Shown here in pieces: positions 35,592 through 46,895 of a stretch of DNA of 64,000 nt. The DNA lies in the NCBI GenBank assembly GCA_037349315.1, contig JBAIAC010000018.1:930001-994000 (forward strand). Reading direction: 5' to 3'. The stretch comes from Chelydra serpentina. Its lineage: Eukaryota > Chordata > Testudines > Chelydridae. The notes below the pieces were generated by a model. That model worked only from the letters and a program-made list of their open reading frames with translations, had not been told where the DNA came from and did not search any database. The translations under genes and the position numbers were made by a program. Numbering within the stretch: position 1 is the first letter of the stretch; every line of letters starts with the position of its first letter.

Positions 35592-35884
35592 ACTATATAA
35601 ACATTTAAGTTATGCACTACATTTTTGCTCAACTCTTTGGGTATTATAATTAAAAATAAATAAAAATATTGCTATATTCTATATACAAAAGCAGGGAGTT
35701 GTTTTATAATTACCTAAATGCAGTGCATTATTATGCCCATATATGTGTTCTTTCTACTGTACAGTATGGATTTGTCTACACTGTTTTTCCTCACATGTTG
35801 TCAATGGGAGCAGTACTAAACCATAGACAGATGTTTCAAGCATAAAATGGAGGAGGAAAGAATTTGATATTGTTATGCATGTTC
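35592..35884. other. No gene or defined repeat seen
   Basis: AT-rich spacer between a hAT element and a MIR copy. Confidence 0.4.
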
Positions 35885-36050
35885 TACTGGTTTGGGAAAC
35901 CATTACATTTGGGGTTCTAATCCCAACTCCTGCTGCTGACTATCAGTGTGACTTTAGTCAAGTCACTTAATGACCTTGTCTTACTTTCCCCATCAGAAAA
36001 AAATTGAAATTGAAATAACGCTTAACCACGTTGTGAGCTCGGGGGCATTT
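35885..36050 (+). mobile_element. MIR-type SINE
   Basis: GGGGTTCTAATCCCAACTCC (tRNA-like end), GTGTGACTTTAGTCAAGTCA and CTTACTTTCCCCATCAG match the MIR order on the plus strand. It is degenerate past 36000. Confidence 0.7.
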
Positions 36051-37375
36051 GTCAAAAGGAGTGTCCAAATGATCTTGACAAAAGCCACTAGGCCTTGCAT
36101 CAATAGTTGATCCTAGTGGGAAGATATTTGTAAGTAAAATTTAAAAAAAATGTTAGTTCAGTGAAATACACATTCTGAATATTAATATTGTAATCGGCTA
36201 AGGCAGACTATTAATATAACCTGTACAAGGATAATTTGAATATCAGAGTTGGTTGTTTGAGAAGAAAAATATGTTGGGTTTTTTTTGTTTTTGTCAGAGG
36301 ATTTTTTTTTTTTTTTGAAGTCTTACTGCATGTCTCTCCTTCATGGTCTAGTTGCTACATCTAAACAAGCAACCAACCCACCCATGAACCTGATTCGCCT
36401 ACTGCTTGCATGGTTTTCACAGTGGTATACACCTTCACTGACTTCATAAGACTTATTCCCATTCTACATCTATGCTACTGAGATTAAAATGAAACATTCA
36501 AGGCATTGACTGATGAAGCACATCCAATATTAGGCTGAAAATGAAAACTACCCTCCAACTTCAGTTTGCTTGTAGAGATTGTTGAACTGTGAGTGCAAAC
36601 CTAAACTTTGTATATGGAAAAGCAAATTAAATGGATACAATTACCCATGTTTACTCGTTTTGAGATGGATTATGGGGAAAATTTGTCTGAGCAGAGCCCC
36701 AAGAGGAATTTAGCAAAGTAGCAGGCTAGAATGGCAAATTACCCATTTATTCTGCCGATGCAATGAAACTTTTAACCCTAATGTAAGACATGCTAGTTAA
36801 TGCACTCGTTCTTGTTTTTAAATATATTTTTATTGAACTTTGCATTACTTGTTTTCTGTATCAGTAGTATATTTGGCTTTAGCATGGCTATAAAGGTAGC
36901 ATGTTTAAACTCTGATCCTGAAAATGATAAGTTTAAATACATGAGTTGTACCCTTAATAAATCAGATGCTGCACATCATTGAAATTAAATGTCAGCAAGG
37001 TATGGGCCTAAATTAGCACCAATATTTTGTGCTTGTATTAACAAGATAAGCATTAAATGAATCTTTTAATAGACATGAACATCATATCTGTAGTTCTAAT
37101 GGTGTGGTTTCTAGGCAGTTTGCATTGTGTTCTATATAATACGTATCGTGATTTAATCTGACTTCTGTCACAAAATTATTGCTATGTTGTTAGTTTCCAG
37201 ATAGTCCAGGAAATTTGCCTGTTCTGTGATATTTATGCATATTAATCAATTTTTGCAGTATTGCTTCTTCACTGTCACTTGTATTAAGTCTTTCATCCAA
37301 TGTGTGCATTTCTGCGTAGATTTTCGTATCCATTTAATTTTATTTCTTTATCAGTCCAATAGAGATGCCAGTGTA
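36051..37375. other. Unique AT-rich sequence, no gene seen
   Basis: T-runs near 36278-36316. No repeat termini or meaningful open frame. Confidence 0.4.
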
Positions 37376-37379
37376 ATTA

Positions 37380-37850
37380 ACACACCAAGAAATCTGTTGC
37401 CTACAGCCAGTGACACACACCAGGGTACAATGCGCAGCTGTGTCACCCCTGCCCTCCAACCTTAGGTGCCTCACAATGCCTTGCTGAAGTAGCTCCCACC
37501 TGGGCTGCTTGCAAACAGCCTTCCAGCATGCGAGCCACACCCTGAGTGTCTATGTGTAACTGCAGCCTCCCAGCCACACTTGGGTTACACTCTGGCTGTC
37601 ACCAACCTTAATTATACAGCAGGGTGACCCCCAAAACCCCTAGTCTCAGATCTTTCCCCAGAAATCTATGTCCTATACTGGCTAGGCATCTCCTGGAAAA
37701 TACAAGTCATATTAGGTTGGTTATTTCTTTAAAAGAATAATATGCACACAACCTGTCACCCCAAATAGAGTTTCCTAGACACTTCAATTTAAATACACTG
37801 AGTTAAATAAAACATGTTTATTAACTACCTGGGCTATCAGACAGTAGAAA
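37380..37850 (-). mobile_element. ERV/LTR relic
   Basis: ACAGCAGGGTGACCCCCAAA, TATGCACACAACCTGTCACC, CAAATAGAGTTTCCTAGACA and AAACATGTTTATTAACTACC occur in the order of a turtle LTR family in antisense, as I remember it. AGGGTGACCCC is the reverse of the GGGTCACCCT motif of the 26650 relic. The ends are not resolved. Confidence 0.45.
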
Positions 37851-38825
37851 TTTCCCTAATTTACTTTATGGAGATTTTTTGGAGTGCGCTGCTGTGGATG
37901 ATTATCAAATCGAAGAACGCAAGCAGACTTACATTGCAGGGGACCCGTATACCAGAAAAACGGTTATCCCTTTATTGCTGTAAAATTTTAGAAAAAATAT
38001 TTTGAGAGTTTTGGCTGGTTAATACCCTGCATGGAAAATTATTATTTTTGGACTTGATGGATTGTCTATTTGTTTATATAACAGAATGGTTTTCTCATAT
38101 TACTAGAGTGCCTTTTTTTTTTTTTTTTAAAAAAAGGTTGATTTAAAATCAGTAACAATGTAGATTGAAGCTGTACTACAATAGTGTGGATTCATGATGA
38201 ATTTTGTTATGTTTTCAGATATGAAGCTCAAGTTGTTTGAGTTTATCTTTAGATAACATTAACTGGGAGGATTTAGAGAACATCCAAAGCAGATCAAAAT
38301 GACTAATAGACAGCATGTGGTATGTAAATCTCTAACTGCAGTTTATAGATCTGCAGGATGCAATTTTTCTAGCCTTATATTATCTTTCATAAAAAAGATG
38401 AAGAGACTGTTAAAAAAACACAATAGTCTTGGCTTTCCCCATAAGAATACAGAATAATCTACTTGGTCTGTAATTCCTATATATTCACTCAGAAGTACAG
38501 AATCCTTTATAACTTGTACTTTCCCCTAATCCTATTTGCTCTTGTTTGTTCACGTATTATCTTCCCATTTGGTTGTCCAGACTGATAACCTTTGTGTGTT
38601 TTAATGGGTGTTCATGTGCAGCAACAGGCAGTGATTCAAGTTTTCATTTTCTGAATTTGGAACGCTTTAATACAATGCTTGATCAAGTTAACCAAACTCT
38701 GTATTGCTGGGGAGCAGTCTGCTCTGACCTGACTCTGCTTTCATCCTCCAGATCAGCACAGATTGCAAAGCTGTAGACGAGAAACAACCCAAGTTTGGAG
38801 TTGCAGTAATGGAAGTATATTGTAC
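37851..38825. other. Unique AT-rich sequence with a T16-A7 tract
   Basis: 38113-38135 is 16 T followed directly by 7 A, a self-complementary homopolymer junction. No gene is supported; open frames are at most 76 codons. Confidence 0.5.
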
Positions 38826-38840
38826 TGTAAAGTAGCTGGT

Positions 38841-38975
38841 ATCAGAGGGGTAGCGTGTTAGTCTGGATCTGTAGAAGCAACAAAGAGTCCTGTGGCACCT
38901 TATAGACTAACAGATGTATTGGAGCATAAGCTTTCGTGGGTGAATACCCACTTCATCAGATGCATGCAGTGGAAA
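38841..38975 (+). mobile_element. Short retroposed repeat with 15-bp target duplication
   Basis: 135 bp with GTGTTAGTCTGGATCTGTAG, AGAGTCCTGTGGCACCTTAT, TTGGAGCATAAGCTTTCGTG and AATACCCACTTCATCAGATG, a repeat I recall as very common in turtles and crocodilians. Flanks TGTAAAGTAGCTGGT (38826-38840) and TGTACGGTAGCTGGT (38976-38990) match at 13 of 15, as after target-primed insertion. The right-hand part ends in GGAAA. No obvious B box, so its SINE class is open. Confidence 0.8.
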
Positions 38976-38990
38976 TGTACGGTAGCTGGT

Positions 38991-41365
38991 TTTTCATTCA
39001 CCAGTGAAGTAATAAAACATACTTTTATCGATTAAGAAACATGAATTATGAGCTCCGGGTAGCCTGTCATAGTTAAATAAAGGGCCACAAAAATATAGGT
39101 GCTTCAGACACTGTGAAATAACATTTTTAGAACACCACTGGTTTCAGTTATGATAAATTTGATCTAGCGAAAAATATCCATTGCTGCCTGAGCAGTGCAA
39201 GTCCTAGGAAGTTGTGAATGCTGGGTTCTTTCTCAGGAGAAAGGGTGGCCTGCTACAGAGATTAAAAATCACTCCCTAATCCAATGTCCTACATTTTAGG
39301 GAGTAGCTGTAGGGGAAGAGAGACATGTAAAGGTGCTCCCACACCTTATGCTTCCGTATTTTCTGTTGACCACTTTCTCACAGTGGAGAAGGTCAGTCTT
39401 TAGCATTGGGTTCTGACTGAGATTTCACTTACATTACACATGAACAGGCAGGAGTGACCAAAGAAGCCACTTAATTTTTGTGTGCCAATTCAGGTTGTCT
39501 TGAGGCTTCTTATTAGCTTCCCACTTTGCTTTGTCCATAGGAATAAGTATTATTCCTAATCACTGGCTCTTGCTTCCAGAAGTTTCCCTAGCATAGTTTT
39601 ACCTTCAATTTAGTTAAGTTTCTTCAGGGCAGAAAGAAGATTGGACAATTTCATTGCCCCACAGTGGAAAGCATTGGAAAGTTAGGAATAATTGAAAAAG
39701 GGCTTAAAGTGTAAGCACTTGAGCAGATTTAACTTGATGTGTCACTAGTACTTCAGTTATAATACAGATCCATAGCTGGCAGCCAAAAAATTCTCAGTGG
39801 AAGCTAAAGAACTAGGCATCTCATTGCCTCTGCTTTTGCCTTATGTAACTTGAAAATACCCCAATATGTGCAGGAATATTTTAGGTAGCTTTATGCAAGT
39901 CACTCATTTTAATCATGCAAAACTACAAGGCATGTGGGCTGGTGAGGACACTAGGATAAAGACTTATTTTATTATAGTGCTTTTACTCCCTGCCTTAATG
40001 TCAAACTTTCCTCCTTTCTTGTGATCTGTATTTTATACAGATTTGTGTTTAACATGCCGTTTAAGTGTTCTTCAAGTTTTAGTTATTTTTGACTGAAAAT
40101 GTAGGAGAGAGTTCAGAGCATTGTATTTTGGTGTAGAGGGGAATGGTGTTTGCGGTGTAGATTGTGTGAGGGCAGTAGATTGTGTGAGGGTAGTTGCTAG
40201 GGTATTGTAAGGATATAGTCACGGTTGCGCCGCTGTTACCCATCATTACCATGTACACTCCAAGAGACCATACTGTGATCCCTTTGTTCATTATGATGAG
40301 TATTTACTCATGCAAGAAGTCTCACCAGCATAAGGTGTTCTAGCTTTCAGTGTTTTAGGCCTCTTATTCAGCATAACATTGAAGCTTGTGCGTGAGTCTG
40401 TTCCTATTTGAAACATCCCTTAAACACATGCTTAACTGCTGTACTGAAGAAAGAATAGAGTGCTGAGCGGGGACATAGTTTTGGGTTGAGCTAAACCGTA
40501 GCTGCTGCTAAATCATTGTGAACATTTAGGACCTGACTTTCAGGCATGTTGAGCACACACAACGCCTGATTGATAGAAAATACTATATAGTAGTAATGGT
40601 AAAGCTGCTGTCCTGGAAGCTGGAGAACACAACATAGATATTACTGGACAAGCCCATAGAGTTTGGAGGAGAGAGTTTCTGGACTACAAATGATTTGAGC
40701 CTGCTGCCTGAGCTGTAGGGGCAACTATATCTCAGCATGTGTAGTTGATGAACGTAAAAGGAGCAAACTAGCAGCCACGAACAGGCAGGGTGAGGAAATT
40801 TCTTAACTTCCTGCGCACATCAGAGTAATGAAAGCTGTTGTTAGAGGAGCAAACACAGGAGAACCAGTGTGAGATAGAAAAACCCACAGAAAGCACCATT
40901 AAATCATTGGAAGGGGTCTCCATTAAATGAAATTATCATTCCCATTAGACAGAAGTCATTGCTTTGACGTGTCATTGTGCTTAAATCTCTTCTCTGAGAT
41001 ATGTCCTGAGAGGTATATGTGATGGTCTAGGAATTTATATTGCACTAGTAACCATGCGATCTGGGAGCTAGCCTGTGCATGCCTGTGTATTTCATCAGTA
41101 TGGCTTTGATACAGTTGCACTGTTCGTAAGTGGGATGTGTAATCATGTACACTTGATATGTCGCACTTCTTTAGGAAAATGATTTTAAAGTCTTAGAGTT
41201 TGTAAAAACTTTATAGTTTGTTGTATTCTTCTATATATAAACACTTTGTATCCGCCTTTGTCAAAGTGTACTTACTGGCCTAAGAAGTGTTTAAAATCAG
41301 AACTAATAAATAACAGAAATGTCTAAATACACTGGAACAGTTTTTTCCCTAATAGTGATTTTAGT
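38991..41365. other. Unique sequence, no gene seen
   Basis: A near-duplicate GTAGATTGTGTGAGGGTAGT-type repeat of 20 bp occurs in tandem at about 40156-40195. Palindromic MITE-like words occur near 40360-40570. No open frame above 70 codons. Confidence 0.4.
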
Positions 41366-41373
41366 GTCCAGTA

Positions 41374-42087
41374 CAGGGTGGGCAAACTATGGTCCCGGGC
41401 CACATCCAGCCCTTCGGATGTTTTAATCTGGCCTTCGAGCTCCCGCTGGGGAACGGGATCTAGGGGGTTGCCCCACTCCACGTGTGCCATGGCTCTGCAT
41501 GGCTCCCAGAAGCAGAGGCAAGTCCCCACTCCGGCTCTTATGCATAGGGACAGCCAGGGGGCTCTGCACGTTGCCCCCGCCCCAAGTGCTGCCCCCATAG
41601 CTCCCATTGACCAGGAACCGTGGCCAATGGGAGCTGCAGGGGCAGCACCTGTGGACGGGGCAGTGTGCAGAGCCGCCTGGCTGCGCCTCTGCATAGGAGC
41701 CAGAGGGGAACATGCTGCTGCTTCCGGGAGCTGCTTCAGGTAAGCGCTGCCCGGAGCTTGCACCTCTGGCCCCCTCCCGTACCCCAACCCTGATCCCCGT
41801 ACCACCCTCTGAACCCCTCGGTCCCAGCACAGATTACCCTCTCACACCCCCAGCTCCTCATCCCCAGCCCCACCCCAGAGCCCGCACCCCCAGTTGGAGC
41901 CCGCCCCTCCCCCCACACCCCAACCTGCTGCCCCACCCTGGAGCCCCCTCCTGCACCCTGAACTCCTCATTTCTGGCCCCACCCCAGAGCCTGCACCCCA
42001 ACTCCCAATTTTGTGAGCATTCATGGCCCGCCATACGATTTCCATACCCCGATGTGGCCCTCAGGCCAAAGAGTTTGCCCACCCCTG
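41374..42087 (-). mobile_element. Non-autonomous hAT element, family A, copy 3 (reversed)
   Basis: 714 bp, starting CAGGGTGGGCAAACTATGG and ending AGTTTGCCCACCCCTG. Flanks GTCCAGTA (41366-41373) and GTCTAGTA (42088-42095) match at 7 of 8. The right end (GAGCATTCATGGCCCGCC, CCCCGATGTGGCCCTC) is the reverse complement of the left ends of copies 1 and 2, so this copy is inverted. C-rich repeats (CCCCACCCCAGAGCC) mirror the G-rich arrays of the others. Open frames up to 160 codons are compositional. Confidence 0.9.
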
Positions 42088-42095
42088 GTCTAGTA

Positions 42096-43404
42096 TCTCA
42101 CAGTCGCTTTGGGTTAGAAACAAAAGCCCTCACTGGATAGAATGGGGGAGATTTTCTATTTTTTCAATCATATAAAATGTGCATGTCTTGTAAGATAACA
42201 GGACTGTGAACCTGTCACTGATGTAGAACCGATTAGTGTTCATCCTGCGCCTATAAGAGAAATTCCGTTAGGAAAAAAATGTTTTTCCAGCAGGCCAGAT
42301 TTCATTAGAGCCTGAAAGTCTAGGAATATTAGAACTTGTGCATGCAGAGATGTATTAGCGGGCAGAGTGCAGGTGAGATAGTCAGAAGTGACTGATAAAT
42401 GCAGTTTATCATATGGAAATCACAATCGCCACATGCTACATGTGTACATACATCTACAATAATGCATGCATGTTTATAAGCAGGTACTTCTTCACATTGG
42501 ATATTCATTTGCAAAATCTTTTTTTTTCTTCACATATGTAAGACTAGTTAGCTGAAAAGAGTAAGATGGAAAAAAATGATTTTATGCATAGTTTACTGAG
42601 CATTCTTATTAAGGAAAAAAGGTGGCTTATTGGCTAGCTGATCAGAAACATGCTTCATATAATTTATTTCCCAAAAGTCATGTAGCAGAATCTTGCAATG
42701 TATTGTTTTAACCAGGAGCAGCCATAAAAATACTGCTGTGTGAGGTGACGCTCTGATTGTATAGAAATGTTTGAAAGTCCTGCCGCAGTGAATTTATCAA
42801 GCGGTTTGCAGTTTAGTTAGTTGAAAGGATGTATTATTATTCACCGAATGCATTAGCTCCTGGTTTGAAGAAAGATCTCAACTGCTTTAAGATGGAAGAT
42901 AGCTCAGTTAAGAATTTTTGTGTGTGCACATTTACTACTTCATTTTATATTCCCTATATCTTTCTACACTTGATTAAATACTGTTGTGGCACTCATGAGA
43001 ATAATTGGGATGAGCAAAGGCATTACTAATAGGAAAAAATTGCTGCCTCCAGCAAATACTTTCTCTTATTAGTCAAAGTGCCACCTTGTGAAAATGTGAT
43101 TAATTTCAAATCAGAACTTTAATGATGCATCAATATAATACCGTATGTGGGTCATTTGTTCCCCCAGCCCCAAAACATCTGCTGGGCAATGAGCTGGTTC
43201 CTATCTTTGAGTTGTATCTTTATGATGACCATTAATTAAAATAGGGCTTCTTTGTTTGACTCATGCGGTGTCTTCAGTGTGGAATGTACTGTTGTTCTGA
43301 GCCTAATGTCAAAAGTCTCCAGTAATAAATATTAGTAACTTCTTTCATTCAAACCAAACTTTGATGAAGAGAAAATGCTTTGAATTAACTTTATTAATGA
43401 GAGG
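42096..43404. other. Unique AT-rich sequence, no gene seen
   Basis: No repeat ends defined. 43030-43140 is rich in homeodomain-like words (TGATTAATTTC) without other support. Confidence 0.4.
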
Positions 43405-43560
43405 CAGAATGAAGAGACCTGAGTTTTATACCCCATTGTGTCACTTACTGACTGTGTGACTTGAAAAGGCCTCACCTGTAAAATGGGGCTAAGACTGAAT
43501 GACTTTTGCAGATTACTTTGAAATCTTGAGATGAAAGGCTAGAGAAGTACAATTCTCACT
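43405..43560 (+). mobile_element. MIR-type SINE
   Basis: CATTGTGTCACTTACTGACT, GTGTGACTTGAAAAGGCCTC and ACCTGTAAAATGGGGCTAAG follow the MIR core on the plus strand, with a small internal deletion. Confidence 0.75.
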
Positions 43561-44769
43561 ACTCTGTGAGCAGTCCCATCGTTCAGCATAGGAGGCTGAT
43601 TCTCAGCGCTGAGATTAGGCAAGGATCCAGTCAGTTTAACTATATGCAGGACAGAAGATGATTCCAGATGATTCCATATGTTCAAATCATACTTGTCATG
43701 CAATTGGAATTAGATAGAATGCTGAAGTTGATGGCTCCATTATAATGAACTCAGTCATTATGAAATGAGTATGATGTGATTATAATTAGGTTTGGCAGAA
43801 TTCAGTATGTATTTTTTTATAATGTTGATGGATAATATCAATGTTTATTAAGCATTTTTCATTTTATCAGTTTGAATTTACATAGTTGCACAAAATTATC
43901 AGGGAGGGGAGCAATGGGGTGACAGTAGATGTTGAGATTGAAAAAGTTAAAGCTTTATAACTGTTAAAACACAAATTGTCAACATGTCAAAATATACATA
44001 GTAAATATCCTTAAATCAAACTCTTAAGGTTTCAAGTTTTCTTACTTTGCCTCTCTGTACTTTTGATGATTATTGACTGAAGTATTTTTCGTCTGTTTGT
44101 GCGTGTCCAATGAAATCAATATTTACTGACATGTACTGATAAAAATCTAATTGTTCCAAGTCTATTTGTAATGTGAAATTTTTTACTGTTCTGTGTAAGG
44201 TTCACTTAATTGGGTTGTGATTTGACCTTTGAAGCGAGGGGATGTAGCTAGCTGATGTGTGGCCTGTGCCATCTATAAAATACATTCTGGGTAGAACAAA
44301 GAAAAGAAAAAATAATTTTCAACATTGAATGTGCTACTCTTCAGAAAGGTATATATGGTTGCCTTGTGCTAGCATGTGCCAGTGTACAGAGGTGATTGGG
44401 TTTGGGGAAAACAGGACTTACTATCCAGTAGAGGGAAAAGGGAAGAGAGAAAATTTGAAGATTTTTTGTTTTAAAGTATTTCACTGAATAGTTTACATGG
44501 CATGTTTGGCTACTGCAAATTTAACTAAAAATGTTCACCAATAATTTTTCAAAACAGATCATTTTAACCAAAATGATTTCTTTATAATTGTGAAGTGAGA
44601 AAAGCATTACAGTCTCCTGTAGTGTATTCCATATCTAAAGTAAGACTCAAGTGATATGAACCAATCTAGTTTCATTCCAATGATTTTGCTCAGAGAGAAA
44701 GTAAAATTATAGACATCAGTGTCTAGAGGAATTAGGAGCCAGGTGGCAGAACCCTCAGTTTAGCCCTTT
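43561..44769. other. Unique AT-rich sequence, no gene seen
   Basis: Featureless apart from A/T homopolymers. Confidence 0.4.
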
Positions 44770-44891
44770 GGACTCATAGACTTTAAGGCCAGAAGGGACC
44801 ATCGTGATCATCAAGTCTGATCTGCACTTTGCAGGCCACAGAAGCTCATCCACCCACTCCTGCAATAGACCTATAACCTCTGGCTGAGTTA

Positions 44892-45729
44892 GGCCTTGGC
44901 TACACTTGCAGCTGTACAGCGCTGTTAGTTAAACCCGTGTTCGTACAGCTGAGTAGGGAAAGCGCTGCAGCCTGTCCACACTGGCAGCCACCAGCGCAGT
45001 AACTAGCACTGACGTGGCTACATTTGCGGCACTTGCAGCTGTATTGGGAGCGGTGCATTATGGGCATTCAGGTAGCTGCAACGTGCTTTTCAAATGGGCG
45101 GGGGTGAGGGGGACTTTGACAGGGAGGGTTTTTGGAGACAGAGTGGGTTTTTGAAATCTCCACAGAGTGTCAGCTCATTATTTCCACACCTCCACATCCC
45201 CTGCCTCTCTCTCAATCACTGAAAGCAAACAGCAGGGGCTTTTATCTGCTCTTTAAAAACAAACAAAGAGAGGAAACGGAGCCTTCCCCCTCCCCCCCGC
45301 CGTTCTTCTCCCCCCCCCCCCCCCCCCCCCCCCACACACGCCGTCTCTGTCCAAGGCAACTTTGCTGCCGGCATTCCTAACGGAGCCCCTCCCCTCTCCT
45401 CCCCTCCTCCCCCGCCTGAAAACAGTACCTGTGTTTGGTTTTTTGTAAAGCACCTCAACAACGGAGCTCTGAACTCCAACCCGGAAGTGCCGTTTCAAAA
45501 CAAAGCAGCTTCCGGAGATCAGTAACTGCGTTGTTCCTCGGCTACACTGAAAGACCAACGTTCCACCCACTTCGCAACAGTGGTTATTCCTCTCGGGGAG
45601 GTGGAGTACATGCAGCGCTGTATCTGAGGAGATACAGCGTTGCACGTGCCTTGCAAGTGTAGCCAGTTAATGAGTTACAGTGCTGCAGGCAGTTTTATTG
45701 CGCTGTAACTCGTAAGTGTAGCTAAGGCC
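44892..45729. mobile_element. 0.8-kb Harbinger-type MITE, family D, copy 2
   Basis: 838 bp with termini GGCCTTGGCTACACTT and AAGTGTAGCTAAGGCC. TTA flanks both ends (44889-44891 and 45730-45732). Collinear with the copy at 30190 apart from short indels, a C-homopolymer expansion (45310-45333) and a 28-bp internal segment (45240-45267) in opposite orientation. It is inserted in a CR1 3' end. Open frames up to 130 codons on the minus strand are broken differently in the two copies, which argues against coding. Confidence 0.88.
45310..45333. repeat. C homopolymer
   Basis: Run of 24 C inside the MITE where the sister copy has short C blocks (CCCCGCCCCACCCC). It is a recent expansion or an assembly uncertainty. 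Confidence 0.85.
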
Positions 45730-45838
45730 TTACTCAAGTCCTCAAATCAAGATTTAAAGACTTGGTTACAGAGAATCCACCATTTGTTAGTTTAAACCTG
45801 CATGTGACCTGGGCCCCATGCTGCAGAGGAAGGTGAAT

Positions 45839-46600
45839 ATGCAGATCATAATCACTCATTTAGCTGATCATTAGGGTCTCAAACTTTTTATACCAATTAC
45901 TTTCATCTCTAAGCTTTTTAATCAGAGAAATTATTAAGTCAGAAAGCCCTTTAAATATGGAGCCAGAAAATGTAAGAGTGCCGTTCTCTAATCTAATCTT
46001 TGCCACTTTTAGTGACACCAGAAGCAATTTCACTGAAACTGTGCATAATGCCCTCCCCAATGGGTAATGCAATCCAAGTAGACATAGCTATAATGTTAGC
46101 AATCCCCTGAGTTTTAAGGCTGTAGAGAGAAGCTTCTATAGTATGAAGACCAAAGTTTGCTCTCATCAAATCCTCAACCCCAATCTTTCATATATTTTAG
46201 GCAGAAATAACGGATATGAATATGTCAATAATTGTGTCTATGGAATGCTTCTGACTCCATTTGCTTCTCTGTGGGACAGCTGATCGACAGTTTGTGGCTT
46301 CCCTTCAGTATTTTCCCAGCTGCATGTTCCCCAATGTTATTCCTCTACTGAATGACTTGCACGCATAGTAGAACCATTATGGTTCCAATTCATTGTCTTC
46401 CAATATGTCTGTACAGTACCTAGCACCTTTTGGGCACCTTTGCAATACAAATACCTATAATAATTGTGGGCCTCACATTAGTTGCTAGGATTCCATCCAC
46501 AGAATTCTCATGCTCATAAGTAATTATTATTAATAGATTTAATCTAAACCAAACTTTTTTTTAAAAAAAAGAACCTGTCTTAAATGACTTTGCTTTTTTG
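45839..46600. other. Unique sequence with one short repeat
   Basis: 46405-46465 carries the dispersed repeat TGTCTGTACAGTACCTAGCA ... TTGCAATACAAATA, also found at 18895. No gene is supported. Confidence 0.4.
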
Positions 46601-46604
46601 TTTT

Positions 46605-46646
46605 GTGTGTGTTTGTGTGTGTGTGTGCGCTCGCGCGCGCACATGT
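46605..46646. repeat. Alternating (TG)n(CG)n tract
   Basis: Almost unbroken purine-pyrimidine alternation: TGTGTGTGTTTGTGTGTG, then TGCGCTCGCGCGCGCACATG. Such tracts can adopt Z-DNA under supercoiling (established for GC/GT alternations). Confidence 0.85.
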
Positions 46647-46751
46647 AGAAATATATAAATGTTAATTATATTTTAGTAACAATAACTACTCCCTTATCTT
46701 TCAGCATACAAAATCAGTGCATGTTGGTATATCAACAGATCAGAAAAGATT

Positions 46752-46895
46752 AAGGGCTTGTCTCCATGGGGAAATGAGCTATTCTGGAATAACTCCCATT
46801 GTGGACACTTCTGAAATCACTGACTTTATTTCAGAATAATGGCTTCATTTCTGGAATAGCTATGCCAACAATTTCCTTTGTGTAGATAAGGCTCA
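46752..46895. mobile_element. Small Harbinger-like MITE
   Basis: Opens GGGCTTGTCTCCATGGGG and closes TTTGTGTAGATAAGGCTC, with inner inverted words TATTCTGGAATAACTC and TTTCAGAATAATGG. TAA precedes it; the right flank CAA suggests a decayed duplication. Confidence 0.55.

Larger units (their letters stand above)
44770..45838 (-). mobile_element. CR1 LINE 3' end split by a Harbinger MITE
   Basis: Reverse-complemented CR1 3' region: GACTCATAGACTTTAAGGCC, AGAAGGGACCATCGTGATCA and TAACCTCTGGCTGAGTTA before the insert, then CTCAAGTCCTCAAATCAAG, ACAGAGAATCCACCATTTG and CCCCATGCTGCAGAGGAAGG after it. The two parts join at a TTA and rebuild the expected continuous CR1 order. The insert is the 838-bp element at 44892. 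The CR1 part totals only about 230 bp. Confidence 0.88.

Noticed and set aside
35007..35632. 197-codon plus and 136-codon minus open frames
   Set aside because: They overlap on opposite strands inside the hAT copy 34950-35583 and are not kept in copies 1 and 3.
41323..42140. Open frames of 121-160 codons on both strands
   Set aside because: Inside the inverted hAT copy; proline/glycine-rich, running past the element ends into unrelated flank.
45216..45662. Minus- and plus-strand open frames shared in part by the two 0.8-kb MITE copies (30540-30930 and 45216-45662)
   Set aside because: The shared peptides come from shared DNA. Indels and the 28-bp inversion change the frames between copies, and no Harbinger nuclease or Myb motif is encoded.
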